Counted from the stretch's first letter, positions 6,730 through 14,774 are shown. The stretch: 24,996 nt of DNA from Bacillota bacterium (GCA_023459915.1 JAEWSN010000178.1:1-24996), one strand, 5' to 3'. Made by a program: numbers and translations. Notes: generated from the sequence alone by a model not told the origin.

Positions 6730-7464
6730 ACCAAACAAGGGCACAAGCTGGTACAGCAGGTGGAAAACAGCCGGCAGGAAAATGGCCGGCAGCAGGTTCC
6801 CCACCTTGATGCGGGTCATTTCCAGAATGTTGAGCCCGATCGCGGTGATCAGGACGCTTCCCACCAACGACATCTGAGAAATGATGTCCTCGGTGAGCCA
6901 GGGCTTGAGAAAGCCGGCCAGCAGCGTGATGCCGCCCTGATAGACCAGCACGGGCAAAAACGAGAACGTGACGCCCATCCCCAGCGTGGCCGCGAACACA
7001 ATGGCGCTGACGCCGTCCAGAATGGCCTTGGCGTAGAGAATTTGTGTGTTGCCGGTCAACCCGTCCTCCAGCGCGCCCACGATGGCCATGGCGCCCACAC
7101 AGTACACCAGGCTGGCCGTGACAAATCCTTCGGCAAAGGTGTGCTCGCCCCGGGCGAACTTGGACTGGAACCAGAGTCCCAAATCATCGAGCCGCCGTTC
7201 AATGTTGAGCGCCTCTCCAATGAGCGCGCCAAACACCAGGGACAGAATCATCCCGGTGAGATACACCCTGTCCAGCCGGTCTTTCCCGACAAACCGCAGG
7301 ATGCCCTGCAGACTGCCCGACAGGCCGATGATGATGACCGCCAGGCCGATGCCCTGCATCACCGTCTTCTTGTAGCGCTCCGAGATGCCTTTTTTCGCCA
7401 GCCATCCAATGGTTCCACCCGTGATGATGGCCGCGACATTCACCAATGTGCCCAATCCCGTCAT
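6724..7464 (-). CDS. DUF554 family integral membrane protein (YdfK-like)
   Basis: 246 aa, mostly hydrophobic, with about six to seven membrane segments. It starts MTGLGTLVNVAAIITGGTIGWLAKKG, the typical DUF554 opening. It also has GSLQGILRF near residue 50, LSLVFGALIGEALNIERRLD near 75-90, FAEGFVTASLVYCVGAMAIVGALEDG near 110-135, and a glycine-rich C-terminal half. The family is widespread in Bacillota with no established biochemical function; transport is only a guess from topology. GGGAGG lies upstream of the ATG at 7464. A -10 TATAAT (7498-7493) lies about 30 bp upstream, with a perfect palindrome over the expected -35. It is divergent from rlmA. Its last codon and stop lie in a 17-bp tandem repeat. 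Confidence 0.92.
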   Translation of the reverse strand: MTGLGTLVNVAAIITGGTIGWLAKKGISERYKKTVMQGIGLAVIIIGLSGSLQGILRFVGKDRLDRVYLTGMILSLVFGALIGEALNIERRLDDLGLWFQSKFARGEHTFAEGFVTASLVYCVGAMAIVGALEDGLTGNTQILYAKAILDGVSAIVFAATLGMGVTFSFLPVLVYQGGITLLAGFLKPWLTEDIISQMSLVGSVLITAIGLNILEMTRIKVGNLLPAIFLPAVFHLLYQLVPLFGG

Positions 7465-7492
7465 ACTGTCCTCCCATTCTTCCGTGCTCCCG

Positions 7493-7524
7493 ATTATAAC
7501 AAATATGACGGTACCAGGTACCGT
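7493..7524. promoter_or_regulatory. Divergent promoter region with a perfect 8-1-8 palindrome
   Basis: ACGGTACC-A-GGTACCGT (7508-7524) is a perfect inverted repeat between the divergent DUF554 and rlmA starts. For DUF554 the -10 TATAAT is at 7498-7493 with a poor -35 that falls inside the palindrome, as expected for an operator. For rlmA a TAATAT at 7524-7529 could serve as a weak -10 next to the palindrome. Confidence 0.55.
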
Positions 7525-7608
7525 AATATTTCTGTAACATTTCCGGAGGACGCCGACTGGACGCAGGCCTCATGCTTCCTGTACACTCGAGAGGTATGGA
7601 GGTCGCCC

Positions 7609-8430
7609 ATGAAGCAACACATCCTCATCTGCCCGGTGTGCGGAAAGCCGCTGGAACAGGGAAAAACCGCGTTCCGCTGCGACGCCGGCCATGCCTTCGA
7701 CATCTCGGCCAAGGGCCATGTGAACCTGCTCACGGACAAGCATCGCAACAGCCAGGCACCGGGTGACAACAAGGACATGGTGGACGCGCGCCGCCGTTTT
7801 CTGGCGACCGGCGCCTACAATGTGCTGGGGCATGCACTGGCGGCGCTGGCCGCCTCGTATGCCGACGAGCTGTGGCATATGGCGGATGTGGGCTGTGGGG
7901 AGGGAACCTGGACCATCGCCCTGCGCAACGCGCTGCCGGAGCCCGAACGCGTGCTGTTTGGCATGGACATTTCCAAGGAAGCCATTCGGCGGGCGGCCGG
8001 CAAGGACAAACGCATGCAGTGGATTGTGGCTTCCCTGTTCCATCTGCCGCTCGCCGACGGCAGCATGGATGGATTGTTCAACGTATTCGCGCCTTCGGCG
8101 GACGCGGAGTTCGCGCGCGTGCTGCGCCCGGGCGGTCTGTTGTTGACCGCGATACCGGGCAAACGCCACCTGTGGGCGCTCAAGCAGGCCCTGTACGAGG
8201 TTCCCCGGGAAAACGACGAGGCGCTTCCGGAGCTGCCCTCCTTCACGCTGGAACAGACGGTGCAGGTGGCTGACACGATATGCCTCGAGGGCGCCGACAC
8301 ACTGGCCGACCTGCTCTCCATGACACCCTACGCCTGGAAATCTCCCAAGGAGGGCATGGCGCGTTATGCCGCGCTGCAAAGGCTGGAAACACCCATTTCA
8401 TTTGTGCTGGCGGTGCATCGCCGCCGATGA
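7609..8430 (+). CDS. rlmA: 23S rRNA (guanine-N1)-methyltransferase, RlmA family
   Basis: 273 aa. It is predicted to methylate N1 of a guanine in helix 35 of 23S rRNA (G745 or G748 type) using SAM. An N-terminal zinc-binding ribbon has Cys8, Cys11, Cys24 and His28 (CPVCGKPL ... FRCDAGHAF). It is followed by the family-typical GHVNLLTDKHRNSQAPGDNK and MVDARRRFL. The SAM-binding motif is MADVGCGEGTW (91-101), then FGMDISKEAIRRAA, and RVLRPGGLLLTAIPG. The start at 7609 is set by TGGAGG 6 bp upstream; the much longer open frame upstream is antisense to DUF554. Whether it is the RlmAI or RlmAII subtype cannot be settled here; RlmAII in other bacteria affects tylosin resistance. Confidence 0.92.
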   Translation: MKQHILICPVCGKPLEQGKTAFRCDAGHAFDISAKGHVNLLTDKHRNSQAPGDNKDMVDARRRFLATGAYNVLGHALAALAASYADELWHMADVGCGEGTWTIALRNALPEPERVLFGMDISKEAIRRAAGKDKRMQWIVASLFHLPLADGSMDGLFNVFAPSADAEFARVLRPGGLLLTAIPGKRHLWALKQALYEVPRENDEALPELPSFTLEQTVQVADTICLEGADTLADLLSMTPYAWKSPKEGMARYAALQRLETPISFVLAVHRRR

Positions 8431-8480
8431 CGCCCCGACCGATGGCCCCGCACACGCCCCGCACATGCGCTGGCGCGTAC

Positions 8481-10469
8481 CTATTCGGCATCGTTCCCCT
8501 TCCCCGTCGCCACATCGAGCGCACGCAGCCACGCGGCTGCCGAAGCGTCGCTGGGCATCCGCCAGTCGGCACGCGGGGACAGGCTGATGGAGCCCACCTT
8601 CGGGCCATCCGGCACACAGGACCGCTTGAACTGCTGGGAGAAGAAGCGCTTGATGAAAACCCGGAGCCATTTCTCAATCTCCTCGGGCTCCCGGTCCCCG
8701 GCAAATGCGAGCCGGGCCATGCCAAGCACCTTTGCGGGTCCTGCGCCATACCGCACCACATGATACAGAAAGAAATCGTGCAGCTCGTAGGGCCCAACCA
8801 CCTCTTCGGTCTTCTGCGCAATCTTGCCCTCCGGATCCGGCGGCAGCAGCTCCGGGCTGATCGGGGTTGCCAGGATGTCGCGAAGCACCGCGGCGGCCTC
8901 CTCCGCGGCCTCGTGGTCGGCATACCAGCCCACCACATATTTCACCAGGGTCTTGGGCACACCGGCATTGACCGCGTACATGGACATGTGGTCGCCATTG
9001 TAGGTGCACCAGCCCAGCGCCATTTCAGACAGATCGCCCGTACCCACCAGCAACCCGCCCACCTGGTTGGCAATGTCCATGGCTATCTGCGTGCGTTCAC
9101 GGGCCTGGACATTTTCATAGGTGACATCGTGGACCGCCGGATCGTGCCCGATATCCCGGAAATGCAGCAGCGCGGCCTCCGCGATGGGAATCTCGCGCGT
9201 TGCCGCGCCGAGGTGCCGCATCAGGTCCAGCGCGTTCTGATAGGTTCTGTCCGTGGTGCCAAAGCCCGGCATGGTGATGCCCAGCACGTTTTCGCGCGGC
9301 AGTCCGAGCCTGTCCATGGTACGGACCGCAACAATCAGGGCAAGGGTGGAGTCCAGTCCGCCGGAAACCGCGACCACCAGCTTTTTGATGCCGGTATGCG
9401 TCATGCGCTTGGCGAGCGCGGCGGTCTGGATGGCCAGAATCTCCCGGCAGCGCTCCTCCCGTTGTGCCGGGTTTCCAGGCACAAACGGGTGCCTGTCGAT
9501 GGGGCGCATCAGTCCGGCGACCGCATTGGTCTCGCCCGCGTTGGCCACCGGCAGCTGCGGCCTGGTCAGCGCCACCCGTCGCCAGACGGGCAGGGCGGAT
9601 TCCCATGGCAGCCGCTGGTGAAAGGACCCGGCGTTGCGCCGGTCGTGCTGCATGCGCTGCGTGTCCACATCCACCAGCAGCAGGGAGCCTTCCGTGTCGA
9701 ACCGGGCATTTTCCGAAAGAATCCGGCCGCCCTCGGCAATCAGCATGTGTCCGCCAAACACCGTATCCGTGGTGGATTCACAGGGATTGGCCGACGCGTA
9801 GGCATACACGCAGAGCCCACGCGCGGACTGGTTGGCCACCAGCTCCCGGCGGTATTCCGCCTTGCCAATCTGTTCATTGGAGGCCGAGGGGTTGAGGATG
9901 ACGGTTGCGCCCGCCCTGGCCAGCAGGCTGCTCGGCGGAACCGGCGCCCAAAGATCCTCACAGATTTCAATGCCAATCACCAGGTCCGGATGTCCCGTGA
10001 CCGGAAAAAGCAAATCCGTACCGAAAGCGGCTTCCTGTCCGGCAAAGCATTGCGTGCCGGGGACCGCGTCCGCGCCGGGCGTGAACCAGCGGGGTTCATA
10101 AAACTCGTTGTTCCCGGGCAAATGGGTCTTGGGAACAATGCCCATGAGCTTGCCGGACTGTGCCACCAGCGCGCAGTTGAAAAGGTTGCCCCCCACCGGC
10201 ACCGGACAGCCGAAAACCATCACGCCATCCCAGTCCGCGGTCCATGCCAGCAAATCCGCCACGGCCGCCTCCGCCGCCCGCAGCAGCACCGGCTGACGGA
10301 ACAGGTCCGCGCAGGAATAGCCGGTGATGCCCAGTTCGGGGAACAGCACCACATGTGCGCCCGCCAGCCTGGCTTTGGTGACAAGGGGCTTCATTTGGGA
10401 TGCGTTGTAGCCGCAATCCCCCACACGCAGGGAAGGAGAGACGGTGGCGATTCTTGTGAAATCCAGCAT
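8481..10469 (-). CDS. nadE: Glutamine-dependent NAD+ synthetase
   Basis: 662 aa. It amidates nicotinic acid adenine dinucleotide to NAD+ with ATP, using ammonia from glutamine. The N-terminal nitrilase-like glutaminase has the catalytic triad Glu45 (FPELGITGYSC), Lys114 (PKTHLPGNNEFYEPRWF) and Cys170 (IGIEICEDLWAP). The C-terminal synthetase has the PP-loop SGGLDSTLA (369-377), then GTGDLSEMALGWCTYNGDH, which holds NAD-site residues. The length is normal for the two-domain bacterial enzyme. The start at 10469 has AAGGAGG upstream; the frame extends nine codons further but without a site. It is convergent with rlmA (50-bp gap, no clear terminator). Only 26 bp separate it from the terminator after tRNA-Gly, so there is no room for its own promoter. 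Confidence 0.97.
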   Translation of the reverse strand: MLDFTRIATVSPSLRVGDCGYNASQMKPLVTKARLAGAHVVLFPELGITGYSCADLFRQPVLLRAAEAAVADLLAWTADWDGVMVFGCPVPVGGNLFNCALVAQSGKLMGIVPKTHLPGNNEFYEPRWFTPGADAVPGTQCFAGQEAAFGTDLLFPVTGHPDLVIGIEICEDLWAPVPPSSLLARAGATVILNPSASNEQIGKAEYRRELVANQSARGLCVYAYASANPCESTTDTVFGGHMLIAEGGRILSENARFDTEGSLLLVDVDTQRMQHDRRNAGSFHQRLPWESALPVWRRVALTRPQLPVANAGETNAVAGLMRPIDRHPFVPGNPAQREERCREILAIQTAALAKRMTHTGIKKLVVAVSGGLDSTLALIVAVRTMDRLGLPRENVLGITMPGFGTTDRTYQNALDLMRHLGAATREIPIAEAALLHFRDIGHDPAVHDVTYENVQARERTQIAMDIANQVGGLLVGTGDLSEMALGWCTYNGDHMSMYAVNAGVPKTLVKYVVGWYADHEAAEEAAAVLRDILATPISPELLPPDPEGKIAQKTEEVVGPYELHDFFLYHVVRYGAGPAKVLGMARLAFAGDREPEEIEKWLRVFIKRFFSQQFKRSCVPDGPKVGSISLSPRADWRMPSDASAAAWLRALDVATGKGNDAE

Positions 10470-10493
10470 GTTGCCTCCTTCGGGGGACAGGAA

Positions 10494-10529
10494 CAAAAAA
10501 AGACTGTTCCAGACGGAACAGCCTTTTTG
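10494..10529 (-). terminator. Terminator/attenuator between tRNA-Gly and nadE
   Basis: On the minus strand GGCTGTTCC-GTCT-GGAACAGTC forms a 9-bp stem followed by seven Ts. The opposite strand has five Ts after the stem, so it could work both ways. It lies just before the nadE ribosome site. Confidence 0.85.
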
Positions 10530-10533
10530 GCAA

Positions 10534-10607
10534 TGGAGCGGGTGATGGGAATCGAACCCACGCGACCAGCTTGGAAGGCTGGAGTTCTACCATTGAACTA
10601 CACCCGC
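10534..10607 (-). tRNA. tRNA-Gly (anticodon TCC)
   Basis: Minus strand. The acceptor stem GCGGGTG pairs with CACCCGC. The anticodon stem CCAGC/GCTGG encloses CTTCCAA, giving anticodon TCC (Gly, GGA codons). The T-arm GGGTTCGATTCCC is canonical, the discriminator is T, and CCA is encoded (10536-10534). Confidence 0.97.
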
Positions 10608-10637
10608 GAACCGATGCGGCTGCCTGCCGCACGATTC

Positions 10638-10666
10638 ATTATACGGGGACGGCATCGGGTTGTCAA
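10638..10666 (-). promoter_or_regulatory. Consensus promoter for tRNA-Gly (and probably nadE)
   Basis: Minus strand -35 TTGACA (10666-10661), 17-bp spacer, -10 TATAAT (10643-10638), about 30 bp before the tRNA. Both hexamers match consensus perfectly. Confidence 0.92.
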
Positions 10667-10699
10667 TCTCCATTCTCCCGCAAAACCGGTTTGGAGGCC

Positions 10700-10729
10700 G
10701 CACAAGGATGCCGCACCACATCCTTGTGC
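10700..10729 (-). terminator. Perfect hairpin after the glyoxalase-like gene
   Basis: GCACAAGGATG (10700-10710) and CATCCTTGTGC (10719-10729) form a perfect 11-bp stem with an 8-nt loop, 20 bp past the stop of the VOC gene. There is no T tract, so it may be a 3' stabiliser or weak terminator. Confidence 0.5.
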
Positions 10730-10749
10730 ACCATCCGCGGCCTGCACGA

Positions 10750-11112
10750 TCACTTCACGATTTCTATCCAGTACCCATCCGGATCCTCAATGAAATAGAT
10801 GCCCATTTTCTCGTTCTCGTAGCAGATGACGCCCTGCTCCCTGTGGAATGCCCGCGCAGCCTCGATATCCGACACCCGCATGGCCAGATGCATTTCGTTG
10901 TCTCCCAGATTGTAGGGTTCCCGCCATTCCCTGAGCCAGGTCAGCTCCAGCTGGAACCCGGTTTGTCCGTCTCCCATGAACACCAGCTCGAAGCTGCCAT
11001 CCTCCGCCACATGCCGCTTCTCCACGCGCAAGCCCAGTTGCGTTTCGTAGAACGCGATGCTTCGCGCCAAATCCAACACGTTGAAGTTGTAGTGAACAAA
11101 TTGTGCCTTCAT
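10750..11112 (-). CDS. VOC-superfamily protein, lactoylglutathione lyase-like
   Basis: 120 aa, a single vicinal-oxygen-chelate domain with two beta-alpha-beta-beta-beta modules. The metal ligand positions of glyoxalase I are present: His7 (FVHYNFNVLDLARSIAFYE), Glu56 (FQLELTW), His75 (DNEMHLAMRV) and Glu117 (GYWIEIVK), which supports an active Ni/Zn enzyme. It would detoxify methylglyoxal or a similar thiol adduct; the thiol in this organism is unknown, so another VOC activity is possible. The start at 11112 has GGGAGGG upstream. It lies 26 bp after the methyltransferase gene and is probably the last gene of the rRNA-modification operon. Confidence 0.85.
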   Translation of the reverse strand: MKAQFVHYNFNVLDLARSIAFYETQLGLRVEKRHVAEDGSFELVFMGDGQTGFQLELTWLREWREPYNLGDNEMHLAMRVSDIEAARAFHREQGVICYENEKMGIYFIEDPDGYWIEIVK

Positions 11113-11138
11113 GATTCCCTCCCGTTGGCCGGTTCTTT

Positions 11139-12443
11139 TTACAGAAAGCCTATCATTTCCTCTTCCAATGTCAACCGCGCGTGATACCGCCGGGCCAGCG
11201 CCTCATAGGCCGCCTGCTTCTCGCGGTTGCCCCCGGACTTCCTTTCGGCGCGGATCATCAGGTTTTTCGGCGTCTCCAGCGGGGAGACCCACTCCACACA
11301 GGACACCTCGTAGCCTGCGGCTTCAAGCATCAGACAGCGAAGCCCGTCGGTGAGCACATCCGCAAATCGCGCCTTGAGCAGGCCATGACGCAACAGTTCC
11401 GCCATGGGGTCGTCCGTGCGGATCCGGTTCACAAGCTCATGCTGGCAGCACGGCACGGACACGATGGCCCGTGCCCGGTTGCGCATCCCAAACGCCAGGG
11501 CGTAGTCTGTCGCCACATCACAGGCATGCAGACTGATCACGAGGTCCGGCGCGCGGTCCACAGGCCCGCCTTCCTCCACCAGCAGGGTCCGCAAATCTCC
11601 CTGGAGAAAGGTCATGTTCCTGTACCCCAGCCGTTTGGCGCTCTGCTGCGAGGATGCGATGACGCCCGCTGAAATGTCGATACCCAAAAAGCGCGCCTTC
11701 TGTTTCATCCCTTCGAGCAGAAAATGATTGAGCACAAAGGACAGGTACGATTTCCCGCACGCGCAGTCCACAATGAACAACTCGCGCTTTTCCGCCATCA
11801 GCGTCTGCAACAGCGGCACCAACAGTTCCACGAAATGATCGATTTGGTTGTATTTGCGGATGCGATCGTTGCGGATCTTGCCATTCTGGGCCATGATGCC
11901 GATTTCCTTGAGCAGTGCGTCCGCCTCCCCGGGCTTGACCAGATACTCGCGGTGGGCCAGCAGTCCACCGGTGGCGGGCCAGGCATGTTCTGCCACCCCG
12001 ATGTCGCGGGTCCCCGTCACGCCGGGGAGGGGACAAGCCTGCGCGTGCAATCCCTCCGGGCTGCGGGAAGTCTCCGGCACCATCGCCGCGGCGGTATCCT
12101 GACGCGCAATGGTGCGCACGGTTGCCTTCGAGTCACCGGCCGACAGCTGCAGGGCCTCCTGCCGGAACACGGCTTCGAGCACCAGCCGGTCCTGGCGGGC
12201 CGCCTCCGCGCGCAGCGCTTCCGCAAGCCCTGTTGCGCGTTCCGCTTGCGGCAGGAACCGCCGTCCGCCGGCACCGATGCGCACATGGAGGCCATCCTCC
12301 TCCGGAGTCACCACAACGGGCGTCTTTTTCGTGCCCGCTGAAAACTCACCGGTCAAGCCGACGAAAAAATCGAACTCGTCCGTGATCCGGGAAACCAGTC
12401 CCTGCAGCAGCAATTCGAACTTGGCTGTCGCCTGTTTGTCCAT
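11139..12443 (-). CDS. Class I SAM-dependent methyltransferase, PF13679 (Methyltransf_32)-like
   Basis: 434 aa. The catalytic domain occupies about 195-400. Motif I is LFIVDCACGKSYLSF (222-236), then FLGIDISAGVIASS, GDLRTLL, LVISLHACDVATDYAL (301-316) and VSVPCCQHEL (328-336). The LHACD and PCCQHE pair is characteristic of the PF13679 group, which includes eukaryotic METTL25-like proteins. The N-terminal 110 residues form a separate region (KFELLLQGLVSRITDEFDFF start) that may bind substrate. Residues about 117-160 are a low-complexity Pro/Ala/Gly linker. The ATG follows the previous gene's TGA directly (TGAATG), with GAGGAGG inside that gene's end, implying translational coupling. The location in an operon of two RNA-modification enzymes suggests an RNA substrate, but that is inference. 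Confidence 0.8.
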   Translation of the reverse strand: MDKQATAKFELLLQGLVSRITDEFDFFVGLTGEFSAGTKKTPVVVTPEEDGLHVRIGAGGRRFLPQAERATGLAEALRAEAARQDRLVLEAVFRQEALQLSAGDSKATVRTIARQDTAAAMVPETSRSPEGLHAQACPLPGVTGTRDIGVAEHAWPATGGLLAHREYLVKPGEADALLKEIGIMAQNGKIRNDRIRKYNQIDHFVELLVPLLQTLMAEKRELFIVDCACGKSYLSFVLNHFLLEGMKQKARFLGIDISAGVIASSQQSAKRLGYRNMTFLQGDLRTLLVEEGGPVDRAPDLVISLHACDVATDYALAFGMRNRARAIVSVPCCQHELVNRIRTDDPMAELLRHGLLKARFADVLTDGLRCLMLEAAGYEVSCVEWVSPLETPKNLMIRAERKSGGNREKQAAYEALARRYHARLTLEEEMIGFL

Positions 12444-13196
12444 TCAGCGTTCCTCCTCAAGCCGGGTCACTTCCTCTGTTGTCAGTTCCCGCGCCGCACC
12501 CGGCGCCAGGGAAGGATCCAGCCACAACGGTCCCATCCGCAGCCGCTTCAGCGCCAAAACCCGGCTGCCCGCGGCCAGAAACATGCGTTTCACCTGATGG
12601 AATTTTCCTTCCACAATCGTCACACGCGCCACGGGCCGCAAAACGCCTTCCAGCATGACGCCCGGCCGCCGTTCCAGCACCGCCGGCCGGCAAACCGTGC
12701 CATCCGCCAGCACAACCCCGTCCCCGAACAATTTCTCCGCCTCCGGGATGGGTTCGGCATCGAGCACGGCCTCATACAGCTTGTCCACATGATGCTTCGG
12801 CGCCAGCAGTGCGTGCGCCAGCTGACCGTCACTGGTCAGCAGCAGCAGCCCTTCGGTGTCCCGATCAAGGCGGCCCACGGGAATCAGGCCCATCCGCCGC
12901 TGCTGTTCCGGAAGCAGGTCGAGCACAGTCGGCAGCCTGGGGTCCTCGGTGGCAGTGATGACCCCGGCCGGCTTGTTCATCATCAGGACAAACCGGGCTT
13001 TCCAGACAACCGGATGCCCGTCGAAAAGGACCTCCACCTCGCCGGGACGCACCGCAAACGCCGGATTGGTCTGCACCTCGCCGGCCACACGTACACGCCC
13101 CTTGCGGATGATTTCCTTGAGTTCCCGGCGTGTCGCAACGCCACAGTCGGCCAGCAGACGGTCCAGTCGCAAGGTTTCCTTCACAGCATCCGCCAT
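12444..13196 (-). CDS. Pseudouridine synthase, RsuA/RluB/RluE/RluF family
   Basis: 250 aa from the ATG at 13196. An N-terminal S4 RNA-binding domain (LRLDRLLADCGVATRRELKEI to GRVRV, about 9-55) is followed by the synthase domain. The catalytic Asp111 lies in PVGRLDRDTEGLLLLTSDG, and KLYEAVLD and EGKFHQVKRMFLAAG are the family's other conserved blocks. It isomerises a uridine in 16S or 23S rRNA; the site cannot be assigned. The start is uncertain. The ATG at 13196 overlaps the end of the upstream gene by 16 bp and has its purine run too close. A TTG at 13172 is preceded by AAGGA at 4 bp and would give the family-like opening MRLDRLLA. It lies between rsmF-like and PF13679-like genes in one transcript. 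Confidence 0.9.
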   Translation of the reverse strand: MADAVKETLRLDRLLADCGVATRRELKEIIRKGRVRVAGEVQTNPAFAVRPGEVEVLFDGHPVVWKARFVLMMNKPAGVITATEDPRLPTVLDLLPEQQRRMGLIPVGRLDRDTEGLLLLTSDGQLAHALLAPKHHVDKLYEAVLDAEPIPEAEKLFGDGVVLADGTVCRPAVLERRPGVMLEGVLRPVARVTIVEGKFHQVKRMFLAAGSRVLALKRLRMGPLWLDPSLAPGAARELTTEEVTRLEEER

Positions 13197-14728
13197 CCTT
13201 TCGGGTATTGGTTTTTGATGAATCCGTCCTCCTGCTTGCCCCAACCGAGCGGATAGCCATCGACGGCAACCGCCAGCCACCCGCGTTCCCCCTCGTGCAT
13301 CAGCGTTTCGCCATGCAGATAGCGGGAGACGTCGGCATCCCGCACATCGAGCGTTAGCCGGCGGCGAACGGCATCATGGCGGAGCGCGTGCACAAATGCG
13401 GCCGACGGCGTATAGCGGCCGGACTGCCACTCCCCCAGATACAAACCGGGCATCTCCACGCGCAGCCCTTCCAGCCGTTGCGGCGGGCATGCCGCCCCGT
13501 ATCCCGCCCAGTACAGCGCGCTGCCGAACAGCACAAGCCGGTGCGGCGCCTCCAGGCAGGCCAGCGGATGGGTATCCAGCCCTAGAAACGTCGCGTCCGG
13601 GGTCAAGGTGTCCACGAAGAACACACGCAACGCCTCCAGCGCCGCGGCAGGCACCCCGTTCCCCAACGTGGCGCCATGCAAAGGCACAGGCGCCGGAGGA
13701 TCCGTCTCCCGCGCGCCATCCTTTTGCAGCAGCGCGGCAAACTGCCCCTCCCCGTTTGCCAGATGGGGCCAGACCCGCGCCGCGCCGGCAAGTTCTGGAT
13801 GGTTGGGCACCCAATCCGCGCGTCCCGGCGCAAGGCCGCCGGGATAGCCGGGCACGGGAACCAGCGACAGATCCGGATACTGTTCCAGTGCCCAGGCAAT
13901 CTGCCGTTCATTCTCATCGGGATTGTAGGTGCAGGTGGCATAGACCACTCGTCCCCCCGGCCGCAGCATTGCGTGCGCCTGCTGCAGCAGGGTTCGCTGG
14001 ATGGTCTGGAGCGCCCGCGCGTCATGCCGCTTCCAGCTGCGCACGGCTGTCTCATCCTTTCGGAACATCCCCTCTCCCGAACAGGGCACATCGAGCAGCA
14101 GGGCATCGAAGAAGGCGGGGAATGCCGCCGCCAGTCTGGCGGGATCCTCATTGGTCACCGCGGCACAGGCAACCCCCAGTCCCTCGAGGTTCCGTCGGAG
14201 CGGCTTCACCCGTTTGGGACTGATGTCGTTGGCCAGCAGAAATCCCCGGTTTTGCATCATGGCCGCCAGTTGCACGGTCTTGCCGCCCGGGGCGGCACAG
14301 CAGTCGAGCACGGCCTCGCCCGGCTGCGGGCTCAACAGCGCCGCCGGGAGCATGGCGCTGGGATCCTGCAGATAATAAAGGCCCGCGTGGTAATCGGGAT
14401 GCCTGCCCGGCGCGCCGCTGCCGTCATGCGAAAACCCGTCCCGGGTCCAGGCCACCGGGGTCAGCCCGCTCCCGCGCGAAATATCCGTTGCCGACCCGGT
14501 ACCGGCGGCGGAGGCGGGGACATCACCAGTATCCGCGACAGAAGCCGGGGCGTCTCCCGTATCCGCAGTGGAAGCCACACGTGCCAGATAATCCTGTACG
14601 GAAATCTTCAGGGTGTTGACCCGCAATCCCCGGGTGCGCGGGGCGTCAAAGGACGCAAAGAACGCGTCCGCCTCCGCGTCGTCAAGGAGTGAGCGGAATT
14701 GCGTTTCAAAAGCTTCTGGAAGTTTCAT
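13181..14728 (-). CDS. rsmF: 16S rRNA m5C methyltransferase, RsmF/NOL1/NOP2/Sun family
   Basis: 515 aa. It is predicted to transfer a methyl group from SAM to C5 of a cytosine in rRNA. SAM motif I is LDCCAAPGGKT (141-151). Motif IV is LLLDVPCSGEGMFRKD with Cys216 (product release), and motif VI is VVYATCTYNPDENE with Cys266 (nucleophile). Before motif I comes HAGLYYLQDPSAMLPA. The C-terminal part (about 380-515) resembles the PUA-like/RsmF C-terminal domain (GLRVEMPGLYLGEWQSGRYTPS, HGETL, GWLAVAVDGYPLGWGKQEDGFIKNQ without a break). The start at 14728 follows GGAGGG. Residues 52-81 are a threefold ten-residue repeat (ADTGDxPAS type) inserted between RVNTLKISVQDYLA and LTPVAW, in a probable surface loop. 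First gene of a four-gene operon. Confidence 0.93.
   Translation of the reverse strand: MKLPEAFETQFRSLLDDAEADAFFASFDAPRTRGLRVNTLKISVQDYLARVASTADTGDAPASVADTGDVPASAAGTGSATDISRGSGLTPVAWTRDGFSHDGSGAPGRHPDYHAGLYYLQDPSAMLPAALLSPQPGEAVLDCCAAPGGKTVQLAAMMQNRGFLLANDISPKRVKPLRRNLEGLGVACAAVTNEDPARLAAAFPAFFDALLLDVPCSGEGMFRKDETAVRSWKRHDARALQTIQRTLLQQAHAMLRPGGRVVYATCTYNPDENERQIAWALEQYPDLSLVPVPGYPGGLAPGRADWVPNHPELAGAARVWPHLANGEGQFAALLQKDGARETDPPAPVPLHGATLGNGVPAAALEALRVFFVDTLTPDATFLGLDTHPLACLEAPHRLVLFGSALYWAGYGAACPPQRLEGLRVEMPGLYLGEWQSGRYTPSAAFVHALRHDAVRRRLTLDVRDADVSRYLHGETLMHEGERGWLAVAVDGYPLGWGKQEDGFIKNQYPKGWRML
14486..14575. repeat. 30-bp in-frame tandem repeat (3 copies) inside rsmF
   Basis: Units 14546-14575, 14516-14545 and 14486-14515 (minus-strand order) encode ASTADTGDAP, ASVADTGDVP and ASAAGTGSAT. 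The first two are close, the third is decayed. The unit is a multiple of three, so the frame survives copy-number change. Confidence 0.8.
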
Positions 14729-14739
14729 GCAGGCCCTCC

Positions 14740-14764
14740 GGGGTCAGAAATGGGGGCAGACCCC
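14740..14764. repeat. REP-like inverted repeat GGGGTC/GACCCC upstream of rsmF
   Basis: GGGGTC (14740-14745) and GACCCC (14759-14764) flank 13 bp that include a second, near-complete GGGGGCAGACCCC core. It sits just upstream of the rsmF ribosome site and next to the divergent promoters. A closely related perfect core occurs inside pyrD. Confidence 0.55.
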
Positions 14765-14774
14765 ACAATCATGA

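Noticed and set aside
6415..7608. Long N-terminal extension of the rlmA frame
   Set aside because: It is antisense to DUF554 and the T-box; the ATG at 7609 has a proper ribosome site and matches the family start.
8280..10793. 837-codon open frame on the plus strand
   Set aside because: It is antisense to nadE and runs through tRNA-Gly. No domain is recognisable, and nadE has all catalytic residues.
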